Assembly: GCF_018811945.1 (NCBI RefSeq) | Contig: NZ_JACRVU010000014.1 | Coordinates: 1-64,000 of the forward strand | Reading direction: 5' to 3' | From: Gluconobacter sp. P1C6_b | Lineage (GTDB): Bacteria; Pseudomonadota; Alphaproteobacteria; Acetobacterales; Acetobacteraceae | DNA length: 64,000 bases | In this document: positions 35,548 to 43,986 of the stretch, piece after piece | Layout: every line of letters begins with the position of its first letter | Position numbering within the stretch: the first letter of the stretch is position 1 | The notes under the pieces: model-generated | The model's input: only the letters and a program-made list of their open reading frames with translations | The model's database searches: none | What the model was told of the DNA's origin: nothing | Translations under genes and position numbers: made by a program

Positions 35548-37584
35548 ATGACCCTGTTCCGCTCCCTGTATCATCAGGGGTTCGCCCGGATCGCCGCCTG
35601 CACGCTGCCGGTGACGCTTGCCGATCCGCTGAAGAATGGTGAGCGCGTTCTGGGTGTTCTGCGCGACTGTGACCGGCAGGGTGTGGCGGCGGTGGTGTTT
35701 CCGGAACTGGGGCTGACGGGTTACACGCTGGATGATCTGCGGTTTCAGGACGTGGTGCTCGACGGGGCGATTGAGGCACTCCGGCGGGTTGTTGCCGGGT
35801 CTCGGGATCTGCTGTCCGTCGCGGTTGTGGGGCTGCCGCTGGTGCGGGGGGATCTACTCTATAACTGTGCGGCAGTGGTGCATCGCGGGCGGGTGCTGGG
35901 TGTGGTGCCGAAATCGCATCTGCCGCGTTACCGGGAATTCTACGAGCCACGGCATTTCACGTCCGGACTTCAGACGTCCGGGACGATCCGCCTGTTTGGT
36001 GAAGACGTGCCATTTGGGGCGGATCTGCTGTTTCAGGCCGAGGATATGCGCGGGCTGATGCTGGGCGTGGAGATCTGTGAGGATCTGTGGGTAGCGTCTC
36101 CGCCGAGCGGGAAACTGGCGGAAGCGGGGGCAACGGTCATTCTCAATCCGTCGGCATCTCCGGTGACGATCGGGCGGACGGATGACCGTTCCCTGCTTTG
36201 TCAGGCGCAGTCCATGCGGACGCTGACAGCCTATGCCTATGCGGCGGCGGGTGAAGGGGAATCCACGACTGATCTGGCCTGGGACGGGCAGGTCTCGATC
36301 CATGAGGCCGGGCGGCTTCTGGCGCAGTCGGACCGTTTTCCGCAGGGCGAGCGGCTGGTCGTGGCTGATGTGGATCTGGATCTGCTGCGGCAGGAGCGGA
36401 TGCGGACGGGCCAGTTCGGGCAGCCGGGACAAGGGTTCCGGACCGTTGGGTTCACGCTTGCACCGCCCATGACGGATCTGGGGCTGAAACGGGAGGTCGT
36501 GCGGTTTCCGTTTGTGCCGTCCGATGCACGGACGCTGGCGCGGGACTGCTATGAAGGCTGGACCATTCAGGTCAGCGCCCTGCGTCGCCGTTTGCAGGCG
36601 AGTGGCGCGCAGCGGGCCGTGATCGGGGTTTCAGGCGGCCTGGACAGCACGCTGGCGCTGCTTGTGGCGGTGCGGGCCGCCGATGAGCTCGGCTGGCCGC
36701 GAACACATGTTCTCGCCTACACGATGCCCGGTTTTGCGACGGGAACGGAGAGCCGTTCGCTGGCCCATGCGCTCATGGAAGCACTGGGCGTGGAGGTAAA
36801 CGAACTGGATATCCGGCCGACGGCTCAGACGATGCTGGCAGGGATCGGCCATCCTTTTGCCGAGGGGCAGCCCGTTCATGACATTACGTTCGAGAACGTA
36901 CAGGCTGGTCTGCGGACGGATTTCCTGTTCCGGATCGCCAATTACCGCAACGGGATCGTGATCGGGACAGGGGATCTGTCGGAACTTGCGCTGGGCTGGT
37001 GCACCTATGGTGTGGGGGACCAGATGTCCCACTACAACGTTAATGCCGGGATGCCGAAGACGCTGATCCAGCATGTCATCCGTTGGCTGGCGCGGGATGG
37101 AAAACTGGGTGACGGTGTGGTGGGGGCGGTTCTGGAGCGGATCGTCAATGCGGAGATCACGCCGGAACTGGTGCCTGATACAGGACAGGGCGTTCAGAGC
37201 ACGGAACAGACGATCGGCCCCTACCCGCTTCAGGATTTCACACTTTATCACATTCTGCGTCACGGCTTCAGACCGTCGCGGATCGCGTTTCTGGCGGAGG
37301 TGGCCTGGAGCGATGCGTCACGCGGAACATGGCCCGAGCATTATCCGCAGGATCGGAAGATTGCCTACGATCTGGGTGAGATCCGGCACTGGCTGGAAGT
37401 GTTTCTGCGGCGGTTTTTCGGGACGAGCCAGTTCAAACGCTCGGCCATGCCCAATGGTCCGAAACTGGTTTCCGGTGGCTCTCTCTCGCCGAGGGGAGAT
37501 TGGCGGGCGCCGTCTGATAGCACGGCAACGGCATGGCTTTCAGAGCTTTGTGATAATGTACCTGAAACGAACACACATCCGTGA
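35548..37584 (+). CDS. nadE: Glutamine-dependent NAD+ synthetase
   Basis: It amidates deamido-NAD with glutamine as ammonia source. The 678-residue protein has an N-terminal nitrilase-type glutaminase domain with the triad Glu53 (FPELGLTGY), Lys122 (VPKSHLP) and Cys177 (GVEICEDLW). The C-terminal ATP-pyrophosphatase domain has SGGLDST (362-368) and the GTGDLSELALGW stretch. GGAGGA before ATG 35548 sets the start; the 78 bases of open frame before it are not family-like. Confidence 0.95.
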   Translation: MTLFRSLYHQGFARIAACTLPVTLADPLKNGERVLGVLRDCDRQGVAAVVFPELGLTGYTLDDLRFQDVVLDGAIEALRRVVAGSRDLLSVAVVGLPLVRGDLLYNCAAVVHRGRVLGVVPKSHLPRYREFYEPRHFTSGLQTSGTIRLFGEDVPFGADLLFQAEDMRGLMLGVEICEDLWVASPPSGKLAEAGATVILNPSASPVTIGRTDDRSLLCQAQSMRTLTAYAYAAAGEGESTTDLAWDGQVSIHEAGRLLAQSDRFPQGERLVVADVDLDLLRQERMRTGQFGQPGQGFRTVGFTLAPPMTDLGLKREVVRFPFVPSDARTLARDCYEGWTIQVSALRRRLQASGAQRAVIGVSGGLDSTLALLVAVRAADELGWPRTHVLAYTMPGFATGTESRSLAHALMEALGVEVNELDIRPTAQTMLAGIGHPFAEGQPVHDITFENVQAGLRTDFLFRIANYRNGIVIGTGDLSELALGWCTYGVGDQMSHYNVNAGMPKTLIQHVIRWLARDGKLGDGVVGAVLERIVNAEITPELVPDTGQGVQSTEQTIGPYPLQDFTLYHILRHGFRPSRIAFLAEVAWSDASRGTWPEHYPQDRKIAYDLGEIRHWLEVFLRRFFGTSQFKRSAMPNGPKLVSGGSLSPRGDWRAPSDSTATAWLSELCDNVPETNTHP

Positions 37585-37676
37585 AGTTTTGGTGTGCAGG
37601 CGTGTGGGGGGTTTTGTCTGCCCGCATCCGTGCCAATATGTTGGAAACCCGTCACCACATAGGAACATGACTCGTC

Positions 37677-39068
37677 ATGGCTTACGCTACGATCAACCCT
37701 TATACCGGTGAGACGCTCAAGACCTTCCCGGAAGCAACCGACCAGGAAGTCCAGACCGCGCTGACCGAAGCCTATGATGCGTTCAAGAGCTGGCGTCACA
37801 CGCCGTTCGCCGAGCGCGCAAAGATCATGACGGCAGCGGCGAACATTCTTCGCCGTGATATCGACAAGTATTCCAAGCTTCTGACGCTCGAAATGGGCAA
37901 GATCTATGCCGAGGCCAAGGCAGAGACGATCCTGTCCGCCGAAATCTTCGAATATTACGCCAAGAACGCCGAAGAGCTGCTGAAGGCCGAGAAGCTGCCG
38001 GTTGCGGATCCGAAGGAAGGCGAGGCCGTCCTGATCCATCAGCCGCAGGGCATCGTGTTCGCGATCGAGCCGTGGAACTTCCCGTTCTACCAGATCGCCC
38101 GTATCATCGCCCCGCAGCTTTCTGCCGGTAACACGGTCATTCTCAAGCACGCATCCAACGTTCCGCAGTGTGCTGCCGCGTTCGATGATCTGATGAAGGA
38201 AGCCGGTCTGCCGAAGGGTGGATTCCGCAACCTGTATGCCGCCCGTCATCACACCGAGACGATCCTCAAGGATCCGCGCGTCTGTGGCGTGGCCCTGACG
38301 GGTTCGGAAGGGGCTGGTGCTGTTGTGGCCGGGATTGCGGCACAGGCACTGAAGAAGTCCACGATGGAGCTTGGCGGTTCTGACGCGTTCCTCGTTCTGG
38401 ACGACGCTGATCTGGAAAAGACCGCGAAGTGGGCGGCTTTTGGTCGTCACTGGAATGCCGGTCAGGTCTGCGTGTCTGCAAAGCGTCTGATCGTGGCGGA
38501 TGCCGTGTATGACCGCTTCCTGGAGCTGTACAAGGCCGAAGTCGCGAAGCTGATCCCGGGTGATCCGATGGACCCGAAGACCACGCTGGCGCCGCTGTCC
38601 TCGCAGAAGGCTGCGGATGATCTGAAGGCTCAGGTCGAGGAAGCCAAGAAGCACGGTGCCGTTGTCGAGGCTATCGGCCCGTCCGTGCCGGAGAAGGGCG
38701 CCTTCTTCCAGCCGCTGCTGATGACCAACCTGCACGAGAACAATGAAGCCCGTCTGTGGGAGTTCTTTGGTCCGGTGACGCAGCTGTATCGCGCCAAGGA
38801 CGATGCGGATGCCATCCGTATCGCCAATGACTCGCCGTTCGGTCTGGGTGGTTCCGTTTTCACGAAGGACACCCAGCGTGGCGTGAAGGTCGCCGAGCAG
38901 ATCTACACGGGTATGGTCTATATCAACCATCCGACGATGGTGAAGGCTGACCTGCCGTTCGGTGGCGTGGCCCGTTCGGGTTATGGCCGCGAGCTGATCG
39001 GTCTGGGCATCAAGGAATTCGTCAATCACAAGCTGATCGACGTTGTTGATATCGACGCACCGTTCTGA
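37677..39068 (+). CDS. NAD(P)+-dependent aldehyde dehydrogenase, succinate-semialdehyde type
   Basis: The 463-residue ALDH has the nucleotide-site GSEGAGAVVA, Glu231 in MELGGSD, catalytic Cys265 in GQVCVSAKR, and EFFGPV. The N-terminus TINPYTGETLKTF and overall length resemble the short SSADH class (YneI/Sad). The natural substrate could also be another small aldehyde in an oxidative acetic acid bacterium. AGGAA precedes ATG. A strong terminator follows. Confidence 0.88.
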   Translation: MAYATINPYTGETLKTFPEATDQEVQTALTEAYDAFKSWRHTPFAERAKIMTAAANILRRDIDKYSKLLTLEMGKIYAEAKAETILSAEIFEYYAKNAEELLKAEKLPVADPKEGEAVLIHQPQGIVFAIEPWNFPFYQIARIIAPQLSAGNTVILKHASNVPQCAAAFDDLMKEAGLPKGGFRNLYAARHHTETILKDPRVCGVALTGSEGAGAVVAGIAAQALKKSTMELGGSDAFLVLDDADLEKTAKWAAFGRHWNAGQVCVSAKRLIVADAVYDRFLELYKAEVAKLIPGDPMDPKTTLAPLSSQKAADDLKAQVEEAKKHGAVVEAIGPSVPEKGAFFQPLLMTNLHENNEARLWEFFGPVTQLYRAKDDADAIRIANDSPFGLGGSVFTKDTQRGVKVAEQIYTGMVYINHPTMVKADLPFGGVARSGYGRELIGLGIKEFVNHKLIDVVDIDAPF

Positions 39069-39118
39069 TTGAGGCGTATCGGGCTTCTTTGTGAAGCCGG
39101 GTTCGATCTTTCAGGTCA

Positions 39119-39160
39119 TGAAAAACCCGCTTCCGGAGCTGTCCGGGAGCGGGTTTTTTC
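39119..39160. terminator. Bidirectional terminator
   Basis: AAAAACCCGCTTCCGG pairs with CCGGGAGCGGGTTTTTT, giving A-run and T-run on both sides. It serves the aldehyde dehydrogenase gene on + and the large glycosyltransferase gene ending at 39184 on -. Confidence 0.85.
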
Positions 39161-39183
39161 TTGGACGGTCCGGGAAAGGGGTC

Positions 39184-42108
39184 TCAGCTTTTCCGGGGTT
39201 TGGCCCGTTCGGCGCTAAGGCGGATCCAGGGGTGTCTGGCCTGAACAAATGCTACGACGCGGGCCTTGTGGGCCTCCCTTTCGGTCGAGGCGTTCGTCAT
39301 GGATGTCTCATGCTGGCGGTAATCGGCCAGGATCTGCGGGACGTGATGGCCGTGGAGGCCGCGTTCCGCCAGTGAGCACCACAGATCGAAGTCCTCCCAG
39401 CCCATTGCTTCACGTGAAACATAGTAGCCGCCCACCGCAGCCCAGGCCCATTTGGTGACCATGGCCATGGCGTCGATCCTGTTCCCGGAGACGAGGGAAA
39501 GCGGATTGAATGGCAGATCTCCCAGAAGCTCTGGTGTACCTGGCTGCCGATGGGTGTCTGCGCTCATATCCATCAGGACAGGGCCGTGCTCGTTGAAGCA
39601 GGCGATGAGCGGATAGGCGTAGGCTGTGCTGTCACTCATGGAGTCCAGAAGCGTTTTGCAGGCTTCAGGACGCAGGATGTTGTCGGCATCCAGTTGCATG
39701 ACATGTACGGTCTCGGCTGCGTCCATTCCGATGTTGCGCGCGCCTCCCAGACCCGCATTTGCGATGGACTGGCGTAGGATGAGGCGGTTGAAGCGGTCGC
39801 AGTGCCGCTCCATCCACGTACGGGCCAGAGCGACCGAGCCATCCGATGATCCATCATCCACGACGATCAGATCCAGAACGGGAAGGGTCTGCGTCGCAAC
39901 GGATTCCAGCGCGTCCAGAAGATGTGTCTCGTAGTTATAGGACGTGATGACGACAGTGACGGGAGCTTCTCCCAGCGCGTCGTGATGGAAAAGGGTGCGG
40001 CTGGGCGGGATGACGGGCACGGGGGCCGGAGTGAGACGGTCTCTGGCAAGATGCGTTTCTCCGGCAAGGGCGGCGGCCTCGTCTCCGGACATGGATGTCA
40101 GAACGAGCTTCATGCGCCGGGCCTGTGCCTGCGGACCGAAGGGCCATAGGACGGAATGATAGGCGTCCCGTGCGATGCGGACGCGGCGTTCCGGGTTGTC
40201 GATCAGTTCGATCAGGGCGTCGTACCAGTCTGTCGGGCTGTCAGCCAGAAAGCCGGTTTCGCCATGGCGGATAACGCGCTGGAACGGTCCGGTGGGGGAA
40301 GCGATCGTTGCTGCGCCCGACAGCGCAGCTTCGAAAAACTTGATCTCGCTTTTGGCTTCACAGAAGACGTTTCCTGTCTCCAGAGGTGCGATGGAGATGT
40401 CGAACCGCGCGAACTCGTCCTGCAGTTCCTCAAGGGGGACCATGTCGCGCCATTCGATCTGGTCCTGCACGGGGATCAGGCTGGGAAATTCTTCCATCAG
40501 CAGGACCGGGCGATGCGTGACGGGTTCGCGGAACAGGACAAGGCGCGCCTCGGGACGCTGGCGCAGGACTTCCGCGATGGTGGGACAGATAGGGGCGAAG
40601 TCCCGCTGATGGGTCCTGGAGCCTGTGGCGTAGCCGATGCGGACCAGACCGTCGCCGGCGTTGACGCGGCCTGGCTCTCCACGCATGCGCAGTGCCATGC
40701 GTGCCCGTTGCAGGGCGGACATGTCATAGACGTTCGGAAGCAGGTGCACGACGGGGCGCAGGCTGTGCATGGCAAAGACCAGTTCGGCCGTGGTCGTCGA
40801 TCCCTGATCGCAACGCAGGAAGGTGCGGCGCATTTCCGAGAAGCAGCGCTCGATCCGTTCTTCTGTGGCGCCAATCGAACGGATGCCGTCGATCATGTCC
40901 ACGCGGGCATAGTGGGGAACGAAGACAATATCGTCCGCATCGAAGATGGTAATGACGTTTTCCGTTTCGGCAAGATCGAAGATTGTACTGACATGGCCAC
41001 TGTATTCGACCCGCCAGAACACCATCACATCTGCCCAGTGGATATCGTCATACCCGACCGCAGCGCAGGCTTGGACCCTGGCTTCAAAGCCGGCATCCCG
41101 AACAGCCGCGGCATTGCGGTAGCAGCGGTACAGAACGCCAGGCGTATCGGGTTCTCCCGCAACGAACAACACACGGCGTATGGAGAGAGGCGTGGGATTT
41201 GACGTTGGTTCTGGCTCTGGTTCGGGAGCCGGGACCGGAACGGCCTCGGGGCTGCTCTCCTCCATGTCGGGTTCTTCCTGAACCGGGAGGACGGGGAGGG
41301 AGGGACGGGGACGGAGAATGCGTTTGAGGCGTCGGCCAGCCCGGAACCAGAGCGGGGGTGTTGGAAGCGGGTCAGGAACCGGGTTTTCAGGTGGGAGAGG
41401 CACGACCAGCGGCGGAGCGGGCGGCTCTGTCTGTTCGGGCGGTGGGGGCTCGGGCGGCAACGGCGCATTTCTGGCGGCAAGCATCCGCAGAGAGACCCGG
41501 AGTTCCTGGATGGTCTGCGTTTTTTCAAGCGATGCCTGCTGTATCGCCTGCGTTCGGGATATTAGAAGGCGGGTTTTCCGACTGTCATCGAGAAGCAGTC
41601 GGATGTTGCGTCGGAGGCCGAGGCTTTCCGTGGTTTCGGACATCAGGACACGCAGAAAGGGTGAATCGCCTGCGTTCGTCAGGGCGCTTTCCGGGGTCAG
41701 GGTAATGGAGCCTGCGGGGTGATCTGGCCCGAGTTGGAGAACGGGCAAGGAAGAAGGGCTCCGGGGCGCGTCTTCCGTAATGTGGCACAGCAGGGGAAGA
41801 GCGGTCTCGTCGTTCCGGGACGCCTCGGAGACGATCCGGATGTCCCTGTCCGGCAGGTATGTTTCCAGCATTGCACGAAGAGCGTGACGAATCCGGGCAT
41901 AGACGCGAGGTGAACATTCAATCCGGGCAGCGGAAAGACTTTTTTCCTCGGTCAGGATCATTGTCAGCCAGGATGTCAAGAAAACGTGATCCTGAAGATC
42001 CGGAGGAGTATCGGCTTCTGACCTTCCCGATACCAGCAGGAGCGCCAGACATGCCAGATGATGGTCCGGCCCCGGAAGGGACATTGAAAGGGGGATGGGG
42101 AAATTCAC
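39184..42108 (-). CDS. Giant multi-domain glycosyltransferase (GT-B plus GT-A)
   Basis: The 974-residue protein has an N-terminal region without known family (about 1-210) and a Pro/Glu-rich linker (about 215-310). A GT-B like domain follows (about 315-680) with GEPDTPGVLYRCYRN, SYATGSRTH-type YATGSRTHQRDF and AKSEIKFFEAAL. Last is a GT-A family 2 domain (about 710-950) with VTVVITSYNYE, VVDDGSSDGS, QLDADN and GWEDFDLWCSL. The GT-B part is like that of the 901-residue enzyme at 43987-46692. The start is a GTG at 42108 (ATG 42084 is possible). It is divergent from the RTX-like gene. Confidence 0.8.
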   Translation of the reverse strand: MNFPIPLSMSLPGPDHHLACLALLLVSGRSEADTPPDLQDHVFLTSWLTMILTEEKSLSAARIECSPRVYARIRHALRAMLETYLPDRDIRIVSEASRNDETALPLLCHITEDAPRSPSSLPVLQLGPDHPAGSITLTPESALTNAGDSPFLRVLMSETTESLGLRRNIRLLLDDSRKTRLLISRTQAIQQASLEKTQTIQELRVSLRMLAARNAPLPPEPPPPEQTEPPAPPLVVPLPPENPVPDPLPTPPLWFRAGRRLKRILRPRPSLPVLPVQEEPDMEESSPEAVPVPAPEPEPEPTSNPTPLSIRRVLFVAGEPDTPGVLYRCYRNAAAVRDAGFEARVQACAAVGYDDIHWADVMVFWRVEYSGHVSTIFDLAETENVITIFDADDIVFVPHYARVDMIDGIRSIGATEERIERCFSEMRRTFLRCDQGSTTTAELVFAMHSLRPVVHLLPNVYDMSALQRARMALRMRGEPGRVNAGDGLVRIGYATGSRTHQRDFAPICPTIAEVLRQRPEARLVLFREPVTHRPVLLMEEFPSLIPVQDQIEWRDMVPLEELQDEFARFDISIAPLETGNVFCEAKSEIKFFEAALSGAATIASPTGPFQRVIRHGETGFLADSPTDWYDALIELIDNPERRVRIARDAYHSVLWPFGPQAQARRMKLVLTSMSGDEAAALAGETHLARDRLTPAPVPVIPPSRTLFHHDALGEAPVTVVITSYNYETHLLDALESVATQTLPVLDLIVVDDGSSDGSVALARTWMERHCDRFNRLILRQSIANAGLGGARNIGMDAAETVHVMQLDADNILRPEACKTLLDSMSDSTAYAYPLIACFNEHGPVLMDMSADTHRQPGTPELLGDLPFNPLSLVSGNRIDAMAMVTKWAWAAVGGYYVSREAMGWEDFDLWCSLAERGLHGHHVPQILADYRQHETSMTNASTEREAHKARVVAFVQARHPWIRLSAERAKPRKS
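39406..39421. promoter_or_regulatory. parS-like ParB binding site 3 (inside the glycosyltransferase gene)
   Basis: TGCTTCACGTGAAACA matches the parS consensus TGTTTCACGTGAAACA at 15 of 16 positions. It lies in the 3' part of the gene, in the GT-A domain. Confidence 0.7.
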
Positions 42109-42484
42109 GAAGGGGCCTGTCGGGATCTAAGTGTCTGTGAAGGGTAGATTGTTTCAGGAAAGGCGCAGCCCGGTCAGGTCCGGCTTGACGCAGTAGTGGT
42201 AATATTTATTTCTTGTGAAATTAACATTAACGGAACTTTTTTGATATAAAAGGATTTGACTGAAGAGCTGGATTACCCGCTCTTTTCCGTTTCCACATAA
42301 TGAAAATGGAAAATTCTTTGTCGGCATGGCTATTCGAATCCCCAAATGATGGATCTTGATTCCCTGTGTGGTGTCCGAAGTGGATTGCTTTTGATAATCT
42401 GGCTCTGATATATGCAAGAATCGTCGCTCGATCATTTGGGTGGTCCGAGGGCCGCCGGTGCGAGGCAACCTTTTTTAGGAGTGC
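42109..42484. other. A+T-rich divergent control region
   Basis: These 376 bases separate the giant glycosyltransferase (-) from the RTX-like gene (+). They are A+T-rich and hold no convincing gene. A promoter for the + gene can be seen at 42221-42250, which would leave a leader of about 228 bases. An AAGAGC/GCTCTT hairpin lies at about 42261-42285. Confidence 0.5.
42221..42250 (+). promoter_or_regulatory. Probable promoter of the RTX-like surface protein gene
   Basis: TTAACA (42221-42226), 18-bp spacer, TATAAA (42245-42250): each box differs from the sigma-70 consensus by one base. The A+T-rich surroundings fit a strong promoter. Confidence 0.45.
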
Positions 42485-43870
42485 ATGGTAATGGCTAACA
42501 TTACTACAGTAGTTGGCGCCTCCGGCCAGACCTTTGTGGTCACGGTCACTGGTGGGCAGACCCAGCTGCTGGCGCAGCAGTATCAGACTGCTGTTTCCAC
42601 CCTCCATGCGAGTGGTGGGCTTGATTCTTACGATCTGGTTCCGGGCGGGAATGCCGCTGCTGTTTCCAACACGGGCCACGGCCTGATCAGCCAGGGTGGT
42701 GACTACACCGTCTCGGGTGCTGCTACGCAGTACATTTCTGTTGGTAGCTACTCCACGACGGGCGAAGACACCCTGAACTCTGCTGTCAGCCTGGATCTTT
42801 CCGGCAGCACGGCCAATAACGTCAGCATTCTTGCTGGTGACTTCGCTGGTGTGTCCGTGACGGCCGGTAACCAGGCAGGCACGTTCATTGGCGGCGTTGG
42901 TAACAACACGTTCAATGGCGCCAATTCCACCGGGAACTGGACCATCGCCACGGGTGACGGCAACGACACCGTGACGGGCACCAATGGTAACGACACCATC
43001 AGCACGGGTGAAGGCAACAACCTCATCAAGCTGGGAACCGGTACGAACGTTGTCCGTTCCGAAGGTCAGGACACCATCGACGGCACGACCGGTACCGATA
43101 CGGTCACGCTGCTCGGCGGCAGCTCCGTGGTCACGCTGGGCGCCAACGCAACGGTTTACGACACGACGTCGCACAACACCGTTTCGGGTGGCAACAACAG
43201 CTTCATCACGGGCGGCAGCTCCAGCACCTACTTCTCGACCGGTGCCCTCAGCACGGTTTCGGGTGGTCTGAACGACACCATCTCTGCTTCCGCCGATATC
43301 TGGCAGATCCGTGGTACGGCCAACTCGATCACTGCTTCGGGAGCCCTGACGTTCCTGAACGGTACGGGTGCAACGACCGTATCCGCTGGTACGTCCACGC
43401 TGTTCGGTGCTTCGGGTCTTGACCTGCTGCTGGTCGGTGGTTCCGCAAGCTCCACCAACCTGTTTGTTGGTGGCGATGGCAGCGAGACCGTTTCGGCTGC
43501 TTCTTCCAACGGCACGCTGCATGCCTTCGCAGGAACGGGTGACGAGACCATCATCGGTGGTTCCGCTGCTGATACGCTGGTTGGCGGTTCGGGTGCGGCT
43601 ACCCTTACGGGTGGTTCGGGCGCGGCGAACCTGTTCGCTCTGAACAAGGGTTCTGCTGGCGGTGACTACACGATCACCGACTTCGGCAGCGCAGCCGGTA
43701 ACCTGATGGCTCTATACCAGTACGGCCTTCAGAACAACGATGGTCTGGCAAGTGTTCTGTCGAACGCTACGGTTGCTGGTGGTAACACCACGATCGAACT
43801 GTCCGACAACTCCAAGATCACGTTCGTTGGAATCACCGACCTGAACGCTTCTAACTTCACCCTGAGCTAA
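42485..43870 (+). CDS. RTX-like secreted surface protein, Gly/Ser/Thr/Asn-rich
   Basis: The 461-residue protein has no N-terminal signal peptide. Near residue 155-180 it has RTX-like calcium-binding nonapeptides (GDGNDTVTG, TNGNDTIST, GEGNNLIKL), and near 350-385 looser copies (GGDGSETVS, GTGDETIIGG, AADTLVGGSG). The end, DFGSAAGNLMAL...NASNFTLS, is like uncleaved C-terminal type I secretion signals. It has only five Lys/Arg residues and no Cys. AGGAG precedes ATG 42485 (ATG 42491 is also possible). It is flanked by glycosyltransferases, so it may be glycosylated. Confidence 0.75.
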   Translation: MVMANITTVVGASGQTFVVTVTGGQTQLLAQQYQTAVSTLHASGGLDSYDLVPGGNAAAVSNTGHGLISQGGDYTVSGAATQYISVGSYSTTGEDTLNSAVSLDLSGSTANNVSILAGDFAGVSVTAGNQAGTFIGGVGNNTFNGANSTGNWTIATGDGNDTVTGTNGNDTISTGEGNNLIKLGTGTNVVRSEGQDTIDGTTGTDTVTLLGGSSVVTLGANATVYDTTSHNTVSGGNNSFITGGSSSTYFSTGALSTVSGGLNDTISASADIWQIRGTANSITASGALTFLNGTGATTVSAGTSTLFGASGLDLLLVGGSASSTNLFVGGDGSETVSAASSNGTLHAFAGTGDETIIGGSAADTLVGGSGAATLTGGSGAANLFALNKGSAGGDYTITDFGSAAGNLMALYQYGLQNNDGLASVLSNATVAGGNTTIELSDNSKITFVGITDLNASNFTLS

Positions 43871-43908
43871 TGACGGCATCTGTCTTCTGACAGACTGGCA
43901 TTGTTCAG

Positions 43909-43941
43909 GAAGGCCGGATCCGGAAGGGTCCGGCCTTTCGT
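43909..43941 (+). terminator. Terminator of the RTX-like gene
   Basis: AAGGCCGGA pairs with TCCGGCCTT around TCCGGAAGGG and is followed by TCGTGTTT. It makes the surface-protein gene a transcript of its own. Confidence 0.75.
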
Positions 43942-43986
43942 GTTTCTGAAGTACTTTTTTATCTCCTCTTGTGAAAGCCTGACAGA

